From positions 682,001-746,000 of the forward strand of contig NZ_JAINVF010000001.1 of assembly GCF_020400585.1 (NCBI RefSeq): a stretch of DNA of 64,000 nt, written 5' to 3'. Below the pieces are notes generated by a model, which was given only the letters and a program-made list of their open reading frames with translations, ran no database searches and was not told the DNA's origin. The DNA comes from Streptomyces sp. NK08204. GTDB taxonomy: Bacteria > Actinomycetota > Actinomycetes > Streptomycetales > Streptomycetaceae. A program made the translations under genes and the position numbers. Of the stretch, positions 26,739 to 37,051 are shown one piece after another. How positions within the stretch are numbered: position 1 is the first letter of the stretch; every line of letters begins with the position of its first letter.

Positions 26739-27512
26739 CTAGCGCAGCAGCAGCTGAACGCCGCCCACGATCGTCGCCGCGATCACGAGTTGCTCGAACA
26801 ACCGCTGGTTGATCCTGTTCACAGCCCATTTGCCGAAGAGCGCGCCGGGTACGACGAACACGACGAGCGCGGCGTCAAGGAACAGGGAGCGGCCGTCGAT
26901 CAGGCCGAGGCCGGCACTGAAGGGCACCTTCGACACGTTCACGATGAGGAAGAAGAAGGCCGATGTGCCGAGGAAGCCGAGCTTGCGGAAGCCTGCGGAG
27001 AGGAGGTACATCGACATCACCGGGCCGCCCGCGTTGGCGACCATCGTCGTGAACCCGCCGAGCACGCCGTACGAACGGGCCCTGACCCGGCCGGCCCGTG
27101 TCGTCACCGCCTCCGGCCCGTCCCCCGCTTCCGTCCGGCGTCGCCGCCACAGCGTGACCCCGGCCATCAGCAGCAGGATCGCGCCGATCGAGGTCCGTAC
27201 GACCCCGTCGTCGGCCCACAGCAGGAACAGCGTGCCGGCCACCACCCCGGCCGCCACCGCCGGGAACAGCCGCCACAGTGTGGGCCAGTGGGCGTGCCGC
27301 CGGTAGGTGAGCACGGCGAGCACGTCGCCGGCGATCAGGACCGGCAGCAGCACACCGGTGGAGGCGCGGGCGGGCAGCACGGCCGCGAAGATGGCGAGGC
27401 TGACCGTGTTGGCGCCGCTCACCGCGGACTTGGAGAAGCCCACGAGCAGGGCCGCGAAGGCGAGGGCGGCGAACTCCCAGCCGGTGATGTGCCAGAGCGT
27501 CATCGTGTTCAT
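26739..27512 (-). CDS. TauE/SafE-family sulfite/anion exporter-like membrane protein
   Basis: 257 residues from ATG 27512; an alternative ATG lies three codons in. About seven to eight hydrophobic segments are visible. GFSKSAVSGANTVSLAIFAA near the N-terminus and GGFTTMVANAGGPVMSMYLL in the middle are the paired re-entrant motifs of the TauE/SafE family (PF01925). Family members move sulfite, sulfoacetate or other organic anions; nothing here tells which. It is monocistronic. Confidence 0.92.
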   Translation of the reverse strand: MNTMTLWHITGWEFAALAFAALLVGFSKSAVSGANTVSLAIFAAVLPARASTGVLLPVLIAGDVLAVLTYRRHAHWPTLWRLFPAVAAGVVAGTLFLLWADDGVVRTSIGAILLLMAGVTLWRRRRTEAGDGPEAVTTRAGRVRARSYGVLGGFTTMVANAGGPVMSMYLLSAGFRKLGFLGTSAFFFLIVNVSKVPFSAGLGLIDGRSLFLDAALVVFVVPGALFGKWAVNRINQRLFEQLVIAATIVGGVQLLLR

Positions 27513-27675
27513 GCGGACACCGATGCTATGCGCACGCGTCCGGGGCGCGTGATCGCCTCCCGCCCGGTGGCCCCGGATCCGGGAGACGGCCCGCCGACGG
27601 TGCCCCGGCGCCGGCGTGTCCGTGAACCCACGCGCCGGGGGCACCTGTGGGGCAGGTGGGAGTTCGACGACAGGT

Positions 27676-28863
<1,188 letters not shown>

Positions 28864-28903
28864 GGATTGGACTCCTGACCTACGACGCTGTGGATCAGCA
28901 ATT

Positions 28904-28920
28904 AATTAGCACTGCTAGTT
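28904..28920. promoter_or_regulatory. Candidate operator between thiolase and lipase genes
   Basis: AATTAGCACTGCTAGTT is an almost perfect palindrome (TAGCA-C-TGCTA core, 7 of 8 arm positions paired), lying 41 bp before the thiolase start and about 85 bp before the lipase. It sits in the only AT-rich patch nearby. TetR-type repressors of acyl-CoA genes bind sites of this size, but no regulator gene is adjacent. Confidence 0.4.
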
Positions 28921-29003
28921 TTCGACTATAGACCTCTCACCGGCTCCCTGGGAAGATCCTCACGGACCTTCACCCAGGCAGGCCGAGGCACGCTGGAGGA
29001 AAC

Positions 29004-29813
29004 ATGGCCGAGATCCGCGAGCACACCCTCGCCGGCACCCGGGGCGCCCTCGCCGTCCGCGAGTGGCCGCACGCCGACCCCCACTACCTCGCCCTGCTGG
29101 TGCACGGCTACGGCGAACACGCCGGCCGGTACGACGGGCCGGCCGGCGTCCTCAACGGGCACGGGGCCGCCGTGTACGGACCGGACCACGTCGGGCACGG
29201 GAAGTCGGCCGGCGAACGCGTGGTGATCGAGGACTTCGAGGACGTCGTCTCGGATGTGCACCGCGTCGCCGAGCTGGCCCGCGCGGCGCACCCCGGTCTG
29301 CCGCTGGTCATGGTCGGCCACTCGATGGGCGGCCTGATCGCGGCGCGTTACGCCCAGCGTCACGGCGACGAGCTGAGCGCGCTGGTGCTCTCCGGCCCCG
29401 TGATCGGCGCCTGGGAGCTGCCGGGCCGGCTGCTGGCCCTGCCGGAGATCCCGGACGTCCCCGTCAGCCCGGCCGCGCTCTCCCGCGACCCGGCGGTGTG
29501 CGCCGCGTACGCCGCCGATCCCCTGACATGGCACGGGCCGATGAAGCGGCCGACGCTGGAGGCGTTCGTCCGCACCCTGGAGGCCGTCGCCGAGGGCGGT
29601 GACGTGGGCACGCTGCCCGTGCTGTGGCTGCACGGGGACGACGACCGGCTGGTACCGCTGTCCGGAAGCCGGATCGGCGTGGAGCGGCTCAGCGGCGGCC
29701 GGCTCACCGAGCGGATCTTCACCGGAGCCCGGCACGAGGTGTTCCACGAGACGGACCGGGCGGCCGTCTTCGCGGAGCTGATCCGCTTCCTGGACACGGC
29801 CCTGCCGCGCTGA
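29004..29813 (+). CDS. Alpha/beta hydrolase, monoacylglycerol-lipase-like
   Basis: 269 residues from ATG 29004, with GGAGG 4-5 nt upstream. ALLVHGYGEHAGRYDGPAGV is the oxyanion-hole HG motif, VGHSMGGLIAARYAQ holds the nucleophile Ser, LWLHGDDDRLVPLS supplies the acid, and ARHEVFHETDR supplies the catalytic His. The layout matches bacterial monoacylglycerol lipases/lysophospholipases (Hydrolase_4). There is no signal peptide, so it acts in the cytoplasm. It is divergent from the thiolase, and together they suggest lipid degradation. Confidence 0.92.
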   Translation: MAEIREHTLAGTRGALAVREWPHADPHYLALLVHGYGEHAGRYDGPAGVLNGHGAAVYGPDHVGHGKSAGERVVIEDFEDVVSDVHRVAELARAAHPGLPLVMVGHSMGGLIAARYAQRHGDELSALVLSGPVIGAWELPGRLLALPEIPDVPVSPAALSRDPAVCAAYAADPLTWHGPMKRPTLEAFVRTLEAVAEGGDVGTLPVLWLHGDDDRLVPLSGSRIGVERLSGGRLTERIFTGARHEVFHETDRAAVFAELIRFLDTALPR

Positions 29814-29902
29814 CCGGGCGCACCAGCGGCCGATCATGTCACACTGCTGCCCGTGCGCGCCCCGAGTCGAGGGCCGGGGCCGGCCCAGCGGAGGAGCAGG
29901 AC

Positions 29903-30703
29903 GTGACCGGAAACGAGCCGACCGCGCAGCACATCGACACCACCCGGCCGCATCCGGCCAGGGTCTACGACTGGTTCCTCGGCGGCAGGAACAACTACCC
30001 CGTCGACGAGCAGCTCGGCCGCCGGATCACGGCGATCGACCAGGACGTCGCACGGCAGGCGCGCGCCAACCGCGCCTTCATGCGCCGGGCCACGCGCGTG
30101 ATGGCCGCGGAGCGGGGCATCCGCCAGTTCCTGGACGTCGGCACCGGCATTCCGACCGAGCCCAACCTCCATCAGGTCGCCCAGTCCGTCGCCCCGGACG
30201 CCCGCGTGGTCTACGTCGACAACGACCCCATCGTGCCGGCCCACGCGGACGCGCTGCTGCGCGGCACCCCCGAGGGTGTGACGCGGTACGTGCAGGCCGA
30301 CGCCCGCGACCCGCACGCCGTCCTCGAAAAGGCCGCGGACGTCCTGGACTTCGACCGCCCCGTCGCCCTCTCCCTCATCGCCCTGCTGCACCTGGTCGCC
30401 GACGAGGACGGCGCCCACGACATGGTCACCACGCTGGTCGAGGCGCTGGCCCCGGGCAGCTGTCTGGTGCTGTCGATGATGACGGCAGACCTGGAACCGG
30501 AGAAGGTGGCGAAGGGCATAGCGGCGTACCAAGCGGACGGTGTGACCCTGGTGGCCCGCTCCCGCTCCGAAGTGGCCGGGTTCTTCCGGGGGCTCGAGCT
30601 GCTCGACCCGGGCATCGTGTCGGTGGTGGACTGGCGCCGCGAGGACGACGCCGACGGGGACGGGCCGGTCTCGCTGTACGGCGCGGTGGGGCTCGCGTCC
30701 TGA
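29903..30703 (+). CDS. SAM-dependent methyltransferase of the Streptomyces DUF574/Methyltransf_19 family
   Basis: 266 residues from GTG 29903, with GGAGGAG upstream. HPARVYDWFLGGRNNYPVDE is the N-terminal hallmark of this actinobacterial family, FLDVGTGIPTEPNLHQVAQ is motif I and VVYVDNDPIVPAHADAL is motif II. Dozens of paralogues occur in streptomycete genomes and none that I know has an assigned substrate. It stands between the lipase and the glutamine-synthetase-like gene, with its own ribosome binding site and no coupling. Confidence 0.93.
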   Translation: MTGNEPTAQHIDTTRPHPARVYDWFLGGRNNYPVDEQLGRRITAIDQDVARQARANRAFMRRATRVMAAERGIRQFLDVGTGIPTEPNLHQVAQSVAPDARVVYVDNDPIVPAHADALLRGTPEGVTRYVQADARDPHAVLEKAADVLDFDRPVALSLIALLHLVADEDGAHDMVTTLVEALAPGSCLVLSMMTADLEPEKVAKGIAAYQADGVTLVARSRSEVAGFFRGLELLDPGIVSVVDWRREDDADGDGPVSLYGAVGLAS

Positions 30704-30823
30704 ACGGCTCGCCCGGCGGCGGTGCCGCAGTTCGGTGCGGTGGCCGTGAAAACCTGGCCCCGACCACCCTGTGCCCGTCGAGGAGGACCCTCGACCATCC
30801 CGTGGGTTTGCCGTGGAGGACGT

Positions 30824-32227
30824 ATGACCACCCTTGCCGACCCCGTGCCCGGAGGGCGCCCCGGCGACCTCGACCGGGTCGCCTCGCTCACCGCCGAACT
30901 CGCCGCGCGCGGCGTACGCGGGATCGTGCTCGCGTACGTGGACACGGCAGGCGTCACCCGGGTCAAGACGGTCCCGACGGCGCGTCTGGAGGCGGCCGTG
31001 TCCTGGGGTGTCGGGATGTCGCCGGTGTTCGACACGTTCCTCGCGGACGACTCGGTCGTCACCACCGACGTCCTCGGCTCCCCGGACGGCGATCTGCGGC
31101 TCTATCCCGACCTCGACCGGCTGACGGTGCTGGCCGCCCAGCCCGGCTGGGCCTGGGCGCCCGTCGACCGGATCACCCAGGAGGGTGCCCGGCACCCCGG
31201 CTGTGCCCGGACCTTCCTGCGCCGGACGGTCACGGAGGCCGCCGAACGGTACGGCCTCGACTTCCGGGCGGCCATCGAGGTCGAATGGGCGCTCGGGCTC
31301 GGCTCGGCGCCCGCCGGGGAGTTCGCCCCGGCCGTCTCGGGACCCGCGTACGGCGCGATCCGGCAGATCGAGCTGAGCGACTTCACCGCCGACCTGCTGA
31401 CCGCGTGCACGGAACAGGACGTGGACGTCCACCAGATCCATCCCGAGTACGCGGCCGGGCAGTTCGAGATCTCCGTGGCCGCCCTCGACCCGGTGGCGGC
31501 GGCCGACCTGAGCGTGCTGATCCGCCAGACGATCCGGGCGGTCGCCCGGCGGCACGGTCTGAGGGTGTCCTTCGCGCCCGCCGTGTCCGCCGACGGTGTC
31601 GGCAACGGCGGCCATCTGCACCTGTCCTGCCGGCGCGCCGGGGTCAACCTGCACGCCGGCGGTCCGGGCCGGTACGGCATGACGGCCGAGGCCGAGTCGT
31701 TCGCGGCCGGGGTGCTCGCCCGTCTGCCCGCCCTGACCGCGGTCACCGCGCCGAGCCCGGCCAGCTATCTGCGGCTCAGGCCCTCCCAGTGGGCGGGGGT
31801 GTTCACCGCCTGGGGCCGGGAGACCCGCGAGGCCGCGCTGCGGGTGGTGACCGGCTCGGCGGGCCGCCAGGACCAGGAGGCCAACATGGAGATCAAGCCG
31901 GTCGACCTGGCCGCCAACCCGTACCTGGCGCTCGGCTGCGTCATCGCCGCCGGGCTCGACGGGCTGACGGCGGCGCTGCCGCTGCCGCGGGAGATCACCG
32001 GGGACCCGGCCCGGTACGGCCCCGAGGAGGCGGCGGCCCTGGGGGTACGGCGGCTGCCGGTGACCTTGTCGCAGGCCGTCGAGGAGTTCCGTGCCGATCA
32101 GGTGCTGCGGGCAGCGCTCGGCCCGGTCCTGGCGGACGCGGTGACCGCCGTACGGCTGGGGGAGGCCGCCGCCGTGGAGGGTCTCGACGACGCGCGGGTG
32201 GCGGCGGCCTACCGCTGGCGGTACTGA
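30824..32227 (+). CDS. Glutamine synthetase-like gamma-glutamyl ligase (GlnA paralogue)
   Basis: 467 residues from ATG 30824, with GGAGG 6 nt upstream. The N-terminal beta-grasp part is VRGIVLAYVDTAGVTRVKTV. The catalytic domain includes DFRAAIEVEWALGL, QFEISVAALDPVAAADL, NGGHLHLSC and EANMEIKPVDLAANPYLALG (the Glu/Asn metal- and ammonia-site region). It lacks the Tyr adenylylation loop of true GlnA, so it is more likely a ligase joining glutamate to an amine. Streptomyces GlnA3 (polyamines) and GlnA4 (ethanolamine) are precedents. The amidohydrolase next door starts two bases after its stop, the same two-domain partnership as fungal FluG. Confidence 0.88.
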   Translation: MTTLADPVPGGRPGDLDRVASLTAELAARGVRGIVLAYVDTAGVTRVKTVPTARLEAAVSWGVGMSPVFDTFLADDSVVTTDVLGSPDGDLRLYPDLDRLTVLAAQPGWAWAPVDRITQEGARHPGCARTFLRRTVTEAAERYGLDFRAAIEVEWALGLGSAPAGEFAPAVSGPAYGAIRQIELSDFTADLLTACTEQDVDVHQIHPEYAAGQFEISVAALDPVAAADLSVLIRQTIRAVARRHGLRVSFAPAVSADGVGNGGHLHLSCRRAGVNLHAGGPGRYGMTAEAESFAAGVLARLPALTAVTAPSPASYLRLRPSQWAGVFTAWGRETREAALRVVTGSAGRQDQEANMEIKPVDLAANPYLALGCVIAAGLDGLTAALPLPREITGDPARYGPEEAAALGVRRLPVTLSQAVEEFRADQVLRAALGPVLADAVTAVRLGEAAAVEGLDDARVAAAYRWRY

Positions 32228-32228
32228 C

Positions 32229-33377
32229 ATGCCGGCACCGGGACCGGTCCACGAGGCGCTCGCCGCGCTGCCGCTGGTGGACCATCACTGCCACGGCGCC
32301 GTCACCGCCGACCTCACCCCCGAGCGGTTCGAGTCGCTGATCACCGAAGGCGCGGCCTGGCCCGGCGTCTCGCCCTTCGACAGCCCGGTCGGCACGGCCG
32401 TACGCCGCCACTGCGCACCTCTGCTGGACCTCCCGCGCCACGCGCCGCCCGCCGACTACCTGGCCCGGCGCGCCGCGCTCGGCTGGCGGGAGGTCAACCG
32501 GCGCTTCCTGCGGGCATCCGGCACGCAGGTGTTCTGCGTGGACACCGGCTACGCCCCGCACCCGTTCACCTCCCCCGCCGAACTGGCGCGGGCCGCCGGA
32601 GCCGCCGCCTACGAGGTCGTACGGCTGGAGCAGGTCGCGGAGGCGGTGGCGGCGCGAGGCGTGGAGGCGGGCGAGTACGCGGCGGTGTTCCGGGCCGCGG
32701 CCGAGGAGGCCGTCCGCCGGCCGGGCGTGGTGGCCGTGAAGTCGGTCGCCGCCTACCGCACCGGCTTCGCCCTGGACCCGGCCCGCCCCACCGACGCCGA
32801 GGTGACCGGGGCGGCCGGGCGGTGGCTCGCGCGCAAGAGCCGGATGGCCGACCCCGTGCTGGTACGGCACCTGCTGTGGACCGCCGTCGACCTCGGCCTG
32901 CCGCTGCAACTGCACACCGGGTTCGGCGACGCCGACGTACGGCTGCACCGCGCCGATCCCGCGCTGCTGACCGACTGGCTGCACCGGACCGCGGGCACGA
33001 TCCCGGTGCTGCTGCTGCACTGCTGGCCGTACCAGCGTCAAGCCGCCTACCTGGCGACCGTCTTCGAGCAGGTGTACCTGGACGTCGGGCTGGCCCTGCA
33101 CTACACCGGACCGGCCCGCGCGCGGGCGGTGCTGGAGGAGGCGATGGAGATCACCCCGTACCGCAAGCTGCTGTACAGCTCTGACGCCTGCGGTGTGGCC
33201 GAGTTCCACCACCTTGGCGCGCTGTCCTTCCGGCAGGGACTGGCCGGGCTGCTCCAAGCCCGCGTGGAAGCCGACGAGTTGAGCCTGTCCGACGCCCTGC
33301 GGATCGCGGCCTGGGCGGGCCGCGACAACGCCCGCCGACTGTACGGACCGCCCGTATCCGAACCGGCCCGTCACTGA
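32229..33377 (+). CDS. Amidohydrolase-family protein (FluG N-domain-like)
   Basis: 382 residues, ATG 32229, one base after the glutamine-synthetase stop. LPLVDHHCHGAVTADLT is the HxH metal motif of the amidohydrolase superfamily. GLPLQLHTGFGDADVRL and LLLHCWPYQRQAAYLATVF supply further histidines, and LLYSSDACGVAEFHHLGAL the final Asp. The arrangement resembles amidohydrolase_2/FluG-type enzymes. In fungi and plants this domain is fused to a glutamine-synthetase-like domain (FluG, NodGS). Here the same pair is encoded as adjacent genes, so the product probably hydrolyses an amide or gamma-glutamyl compound handled by its neighbour. Confidence 0.88.
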   Translation: MPAPGPVHEALAALPLVDHHCHGAVTADLTPERFESLITEGAAWPGVSPFDSPVGTAVRRHCAPLLDLPRHAPPADYLARRAALGWREVNRRFLRASGTQVFCVDTGYAPHPFTSPAELARAAGAAAYEVVRLEQVAEAVAARGVEAGEYAAVFRAAAEEAVRRPGVVAVKSVAAYRTGFALDPARPTDAEVTGAAGRWLARKSRMADPVLVRHLLWTAVDLGLPLQLHTGFGDADVRLHRADPALLTDWLHRTAGTIPVLLLHCWPYQRQAAYLATVFEQVYLDVGLALHYTGPARARAVLEEAMEITPYRKLLYSSDACGVAEFHHLGALSFRQGLAGLLQARVEADELSLSDALRIAAWAGRDNARRLYGPPVSEPARH

Positions 33378-33410
33378 GCGGGCGCCCCACCTGGAAAGTA
33401 TGATCAAGCA

Positions 33411-33947
33411 ATGTCTGACATGACCGAAACCACTCCCGGCTGGCTGACCTCCGACGAGCTGGAAATGGCCAGGGCCCGGATGCCGATCCTGTACGTCGAG
33501 GCCGTGCCCGTGCGCGTGGACGACAGCGGTGAAGTCACCAGCGTCGGGCTGCTCTTGCGCATCGGCCCGGACGGAACGGTCAGCCGGACCCTGGTCTCCG
33601 GCCGCGTCCTGCACCACGAGCGGGTCCGCGACGCGCTGCTGCGCCACCTGGAGAAGGACCTCGGCCCGGTCGCCCTGCCACGCGTCCCGGCCTCCCTGCA
33701 GCCCTTCACCGTCGCGGAGTACTTCCCGACCGCGGGCATCACGCCGTATCACGACCCGCGCCAGCACGCGGTGTCCCTCGCCTACGTCGTCCCGGTGACC
33801 GGCGACTGCCGGCCCCGGCAGGACGCGCTGGACCTGGTGTGGTTCACCCCGCAGGAGGCCGCCTCACCGGCGGTGCAGAGCGAGATGCCGGGCGGGCACG
33901 GGGCGCTGCTGAAGCAGGCCCTCGCGCATGTCGGCGTGGTCGCCTGA
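33411..33947 (+). CDS. Nudix-fold protein with degenerate Nudix box (DUF4916-like)
   Basis: 178 residues from ATG 33411. The order of segments (PILYVEAVPVRVDDSGEVTS, GLLLRIGPDG, HERVRDALLRHLEKDLGP, EYFPTAGITPYHDPRQHAVS, DALDLVWFTPQEA) follows a Nudix fold. The canonical G-x5-E-x7-REUxEE box is replaced by a sequence with few acids. This matches the DUF4916 group found in many streptomycetes. It may not hydrolyse nucleotides. It lies 33 bp after the amidohydrolase gene, possibly co-transcribed. Confidence 0.8.
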   Translation: MSDMTETTPGWLTSDELEMARARMPILYVEAVPVRVDDSGEVTSVGLLLRIGPDGTVSRTLVSGRVLHHERVRDALLRHLEKDLGPVALPRVPASLQPFTVAEYFPTAGITPYHDPRQHAVSLAYVVPVTGDCRPRQDALDLVWFTPQEAASPAVQSEMPGGHGALLKQALAHVGVVA

Positions 33948-34123
33948 CACCGCGCAACTGATCTTCGTACCAGCTTTGCCGCGGCTGTGACCAGGCGATT
34001 TTGGTAAGCGTTCGGGTTGCGTACGGGCTCGCACCGGGCTTTGGCAACACCTGCACCACAAGCGCCAAAACAATGGCAAAGGGGACTGGGGGAAAGGCAT
34101 GTGGCCGTGCGAGGGTTCGACGC

Positions 34124-34978
34124 ATGAGCGCAGAGCACGTCCTCGACCACCGGCCCGGTGGCCATGTCCCCGGCCACGCCCGCGATCGCGTCCGCGCGGG
34201 CGCGAACAAGGTGCCGGAGGTGACCGTCTACTTCTGGATCATCAAGGTGCTGACCACGGGCATGGGTGAGACGGCGTCCGACTTCCTGGCCCATCTGTTC
34301 GGCGCGATTCCGGCGGTCGGTCTCGGCGGTCTCGCGTTCGTGGCCTCGCTCGTGCTCCAGTTCGCCGTCCGCCGGTACGTGGCCTGGGTGTACTGGACGA
34401 CGATCGTGATGGTCAGCGTGTTCGGCACGATGGCCGCCGACGTCCTCCACGTGGGCATCGGTGTCCCCTACGCCCTGTCCACGCCGCTGTTCCTGACCGC
34501 TCTGGCGGCCACCTTCGCCCTCTGGTACGCGAGCGAGCGGACCCTGTCGATCCACGGCATCCGCACCCGGCGGCGCGAGTTCTTCTACTGGGCGGCCGTA
34601 CTGGCCACGTTCGCCCTCGGCACCGCGGCGGGCGACCTCACCGCGACCACCGGCCTCGGCTACCTGGGCTCGGTCGTCCTGTTCGCGGTGGCGATCTGCG
34701 TGCCGGCCCTCGCGCACCGGGCGGGTGTCCTCGGCGCCGTGACCGCGTTCTGGACGGCGTACGTCCTCACCCGCCCGCTCGGCGCCTCGATCGCCGACTG
34801 GATGGCCGTACCCGCCTCCCGCGGCGGACTGGCCTGGGGCCTCGGCCCGGTCACCGTGTCCTGGACGGTGGCGATCCTGGGCTTCGTCGCCTATCTGGCG
34901 GTGTCACGGCGGGACGTCGAGCCGGCCGTCCGACCGCACGACGGGCAACACTCGGGCGGACGTGCCGCCCGGCCTTGA
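34124..34978 (+). CDS. COG4705-type integral membrane protein
   Basis: 284 residues from ATG 34124. After ~35 polar residues comes a duplicated membrane unit: KVPEVTVYFWIIKVLTTGMG, then ETASDFLAHL, recurs as the motif FFYWAAVLATFALGTAAGDL in the second half. About eight hydrophobic segments are visible. Proteins with this K-V-P-E-x-T-x-x-F-W signature are widespread in actinobacteria and proteobacteria and have no established function, though a transport role is usually assumed. It is monocistronic. Confidence 0.85.
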   Translation: MSAEHVLDHRPGGHVPGHARDRVRAGANKVPEVTVYFWIIKVLTTGMGETASDFLAHLFGAIPAVGLGGLAFVASLVLQFAVRRYVAWVYWTTIVMVSVFGTMAADVLHVGIGVPYALSTPLFLTALAATFALWYASERTLSIHGIRTRRREFFYWAAVLATFALGTAAGDLTATTGLGYLGSVVLFAVAICVPALAHRAGVLGAVTAFWTAYVLTRPLGASIADWMAVPASRGGLAWGLGPVTVSWTVAILGFVAYLAVSRRDVEPAVRPHDGQHSGGRAARP

Positions 34979-35014
34979 GGAACCGGCCGGGCGGCAGGTC
35001 GCTGTCGCAAGCGG

Positions 35015-35863
35015 TCACACGGCCGCGGGCCGGCGGGCCGTCACGATCAGGTAGCCCACCTCGGGCATTTCCAGGTTCTGCCCCTCGGCCGGCTTCAGCT
35101 TGGCGAGGACCTCCGGGTCGACCTTGGCGGCGAACTGCTCCATGTTCTTGGCGAGCGCCTCGCCGAGCCGCTTGACGGACTGCCGGGTGGTGTTCTCGCT
35201 GACGTCGATGATCTCGGCACAGCGCAGGCCCGCCTCGCGCAGCATGGAGGGGTACGCCTCGAAGGACGCCGGCGACTGCGTGAGGTACTGCTTGAGGATG
35301 CCCTCGATCACCGGGCGCCGCTCCGGCGAGATGGTCTCCCGCTCGTAGTTGTCGGTGAGCGCGAGCCGGCCGCCCGGCCGCAGCACGCGGGCCGCCTCGC
35401 TGAGCGCCGCCGTCCGGTCGGGCATCTGCATGACGGACTCCAGCATCCACACGGCGCTGAACGAGGCGTCGTCGAACGGCAGGTTCATCGCGTCGCCGTG
35501 CTGGAAGCTGACCTTGCCGCTCAGACCGGCCGCCTCGGCCAGCTCGTTGGCCTTCTCGACCTGCTTGCGGCTGACGCTGACGCCGACCACCTCGGCACCC
35601 GTCGCCTGGGCGAGCCGGAGCGCCGGTCCGCCGACACCACAGCCGATGTCCAGCACACGGTCACCGGGGCCGACCTGCAGCCGCTCGATCATCATGTCCG
35701 TGAGCCGGTTGGCAGCGTCCTCCAGCCCAGTGGCGTCGTCCTGGCTGTTCCAGAAGCCGACGTGGATGTTCGGGCCGTACAGCGCGGCGTCGAACGCCCC
35801 CACCAACTGGTCGTAGAACTGGCCGACCTGCTCGCCGACGGGGGTGATGTTCGAAGACGTCAC
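35015..35863 (-). CDS. Class I SAM-dependent methyltransferase (secondary-metabolite type)
   Basis: 282 residues from GTG 35863, with GAGGAG about 6 nt upstream. A longer frame to 36034 lacks any such signal. Motif I is VLDIGCGVGGPALRLAQ, motif II is VVGVSVSRKQVEKANELA, then FQHGDAMNLPFDDASFSAVW and AARVLRPGGRLALTDNYERE. The N-terminus (EQVGQFYDQLVGAFDAALYG, then NIHVGFWN) resembles RebM/Rif-Orf14-like small-molecule O- or C-methyltransferases. It is downstream of thioesterase relics on the same strand, so it may be the last surviving gene of a lost polyketide or peptide pathway. Confidence 0.88.
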   Translation of the reverse strand: MTSSNITPVGEQVGQFYDQLVGAFDAALYGPNIHVGFWNSQDDATGLEDAANRLTDMMIERLQVGPGDRVLDIGCGVGGPALRLAQATGAEVVGVSVSRKQVEKANELAEAAGLSGKVSFQHGDAMNLPFDDASFSAVWMLESVMQMPDRTAALSEAARVLRPGGRLALTDNYERETISPERRPVIEGILKQYLTQSPASFEAYPSMLREAGLRCAEIIDVSENTTRQSVKRLGEALAKNMEQFAAKVDPEVLAKLKPAEGQNLEMPEVGYLIVTARRPAAV

Positions 35864-36017
35864 TTCTTCTCCTCTTTCTGAAACTGCAAATCTGCAATCG
35901 GTCATCGACGGACCCTGAAGGGACACTGCGGCCCAAGGACTACAGACGTCCTTCCGGCTTCCGTCTTTTCTCTCGCGACGAGCGATGCGGCACACGGCAC
36001 ACGGCCACGGGCTCACC

Positions 36018-36370
36018 TCACACGTTCTCCGCAAGCCGGTCGAGGACGGCTCCGGCGGTGACGACGGCGTGGTCCTCCGTCATCGTGGAGTGGTCGCCGG
36101 TCACGGCGAGCCGGGTGAGCCGGTCGCCCCACGCCGACTCCTCATCCGTGAAGAGAGGCATGGAGCCGCCCCTCGCGGTGGACCGGACCTCGTCCACCCC
36201 GTCGAACGTCTTCTCACGCTGGAACATCTGTCCGGACATCACGACTGTGGACACGACCGTGCCGCGCTCCTCCAGCCACCCGGCACCGCGCGGCGATCCA
36301 GCCATCCGACGACCGGCCGACGAGCACGACCGGGTCGTCCCCCGGGCACCGGAGCGTGACCTCGGTCTGC
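36018..36370 (-). pseudogene. Type I thioesterase domain relic (frameshifted)
   Basis: The upstream half reads DDPVVLVGRSSDGWIA, the nucleophile-elbow region of a PKS/NRPS-terminal thioesterase. After a frameshift near 36300 the frame reads AGWLEERGTVVSTVVM, then GDRLTRLAVTGDHSTMTEDHAVVTA, whose GDH-S-MM-x-x-HA-like end carries the catalytic histidine. The N-terminal part and any upstream synthase modules are gone. This is a decayed fragment on the same strand as the methyltransferase at 35015. Confidence 0.6.
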
Positions 36371-37051
36371 ATCTCCGCAGTCTTCGGCGATTACGTCGGC
36401 GATTTCCGAGAACGGCCGCCGCTTGGCGAATGGCACCGACTCCCTGGCCGTACTCCTGTCCCGGTTCTCTTTGTTCATCGAAGATTCACTGAACGCCGAT
36501 ACCGGTCCAGTCAGCCATGTGCGCACAGGTGCGCTGCACACTCGGAAACAGCTCGTACAGCTCGCCGCCGCCGAGGACATAGTCAAGTACCACTCAGAAC
36601 CCCCGTTCTTCCCTCTCCCGGCCAGGAGAGGGCAACCACCGCATGGCGGTGATCGTTTGCTCCGGCTCCCGCATGGGGTGCCGTCCCCAGGTGCAGTTAC
36701 ATCTACCTGCGAGTCCCTTGGCCGAATTTCATCCAACCCCCGTCGGTGATCTCGTGTCAAGCAAGGACTTGCAGGTAGGCAGCTGACGGTGCATCAACCA
36801 TGCGCACGCTACTGGCGGTTACAGCAGCAGGATCACCGGGCCTGGTCGTCCCGAAAGCAACTTGCCGCATCTCGCGCCCAGTTCAACCCCGGCCTTCGTC
36901 GAAACGGACCCCTTGGGCGTTCAAGCATGAAATAAGGACGGTGTAAGAGCTGCTCGGCCACGATCGCGTCCGCCTGTGTCCCTTCCCGCAATCACGGCCG
37001 GGATATGGCGCGTGGCCGCCATGGAAACCGACACGTTCTCAGAAATCATCG
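36371..37051. other. Gene-poor spacer, lower GC
   Basis: I see no frame with coding character over this ~680 bp. The third-position GC bias seen elsewhere breaks down and the base composition is visibly less GC-rich. Short open frames on both strands show no recognisable motif. It separates two thioesterase relics and is probably decayed coding DNA. Confidence 0.5.

Noticed and set aside
29834..32340. Long open frames on both strands overlapping the methyltransferase, glutamine synthetase and amidohydrolase
   Set aside because: Shadow frames of the real genes: composition is Arg/Gly/Pro-rich, with no motif and no ribosome binding site.
36239..36760. A minus-strand frame beginning MNKENRDRS... 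as a possible small gene
   Set aside because: It runs into the frameshifted thioesterase relic, has no clear ribosome binding site and shows no family resemblance.
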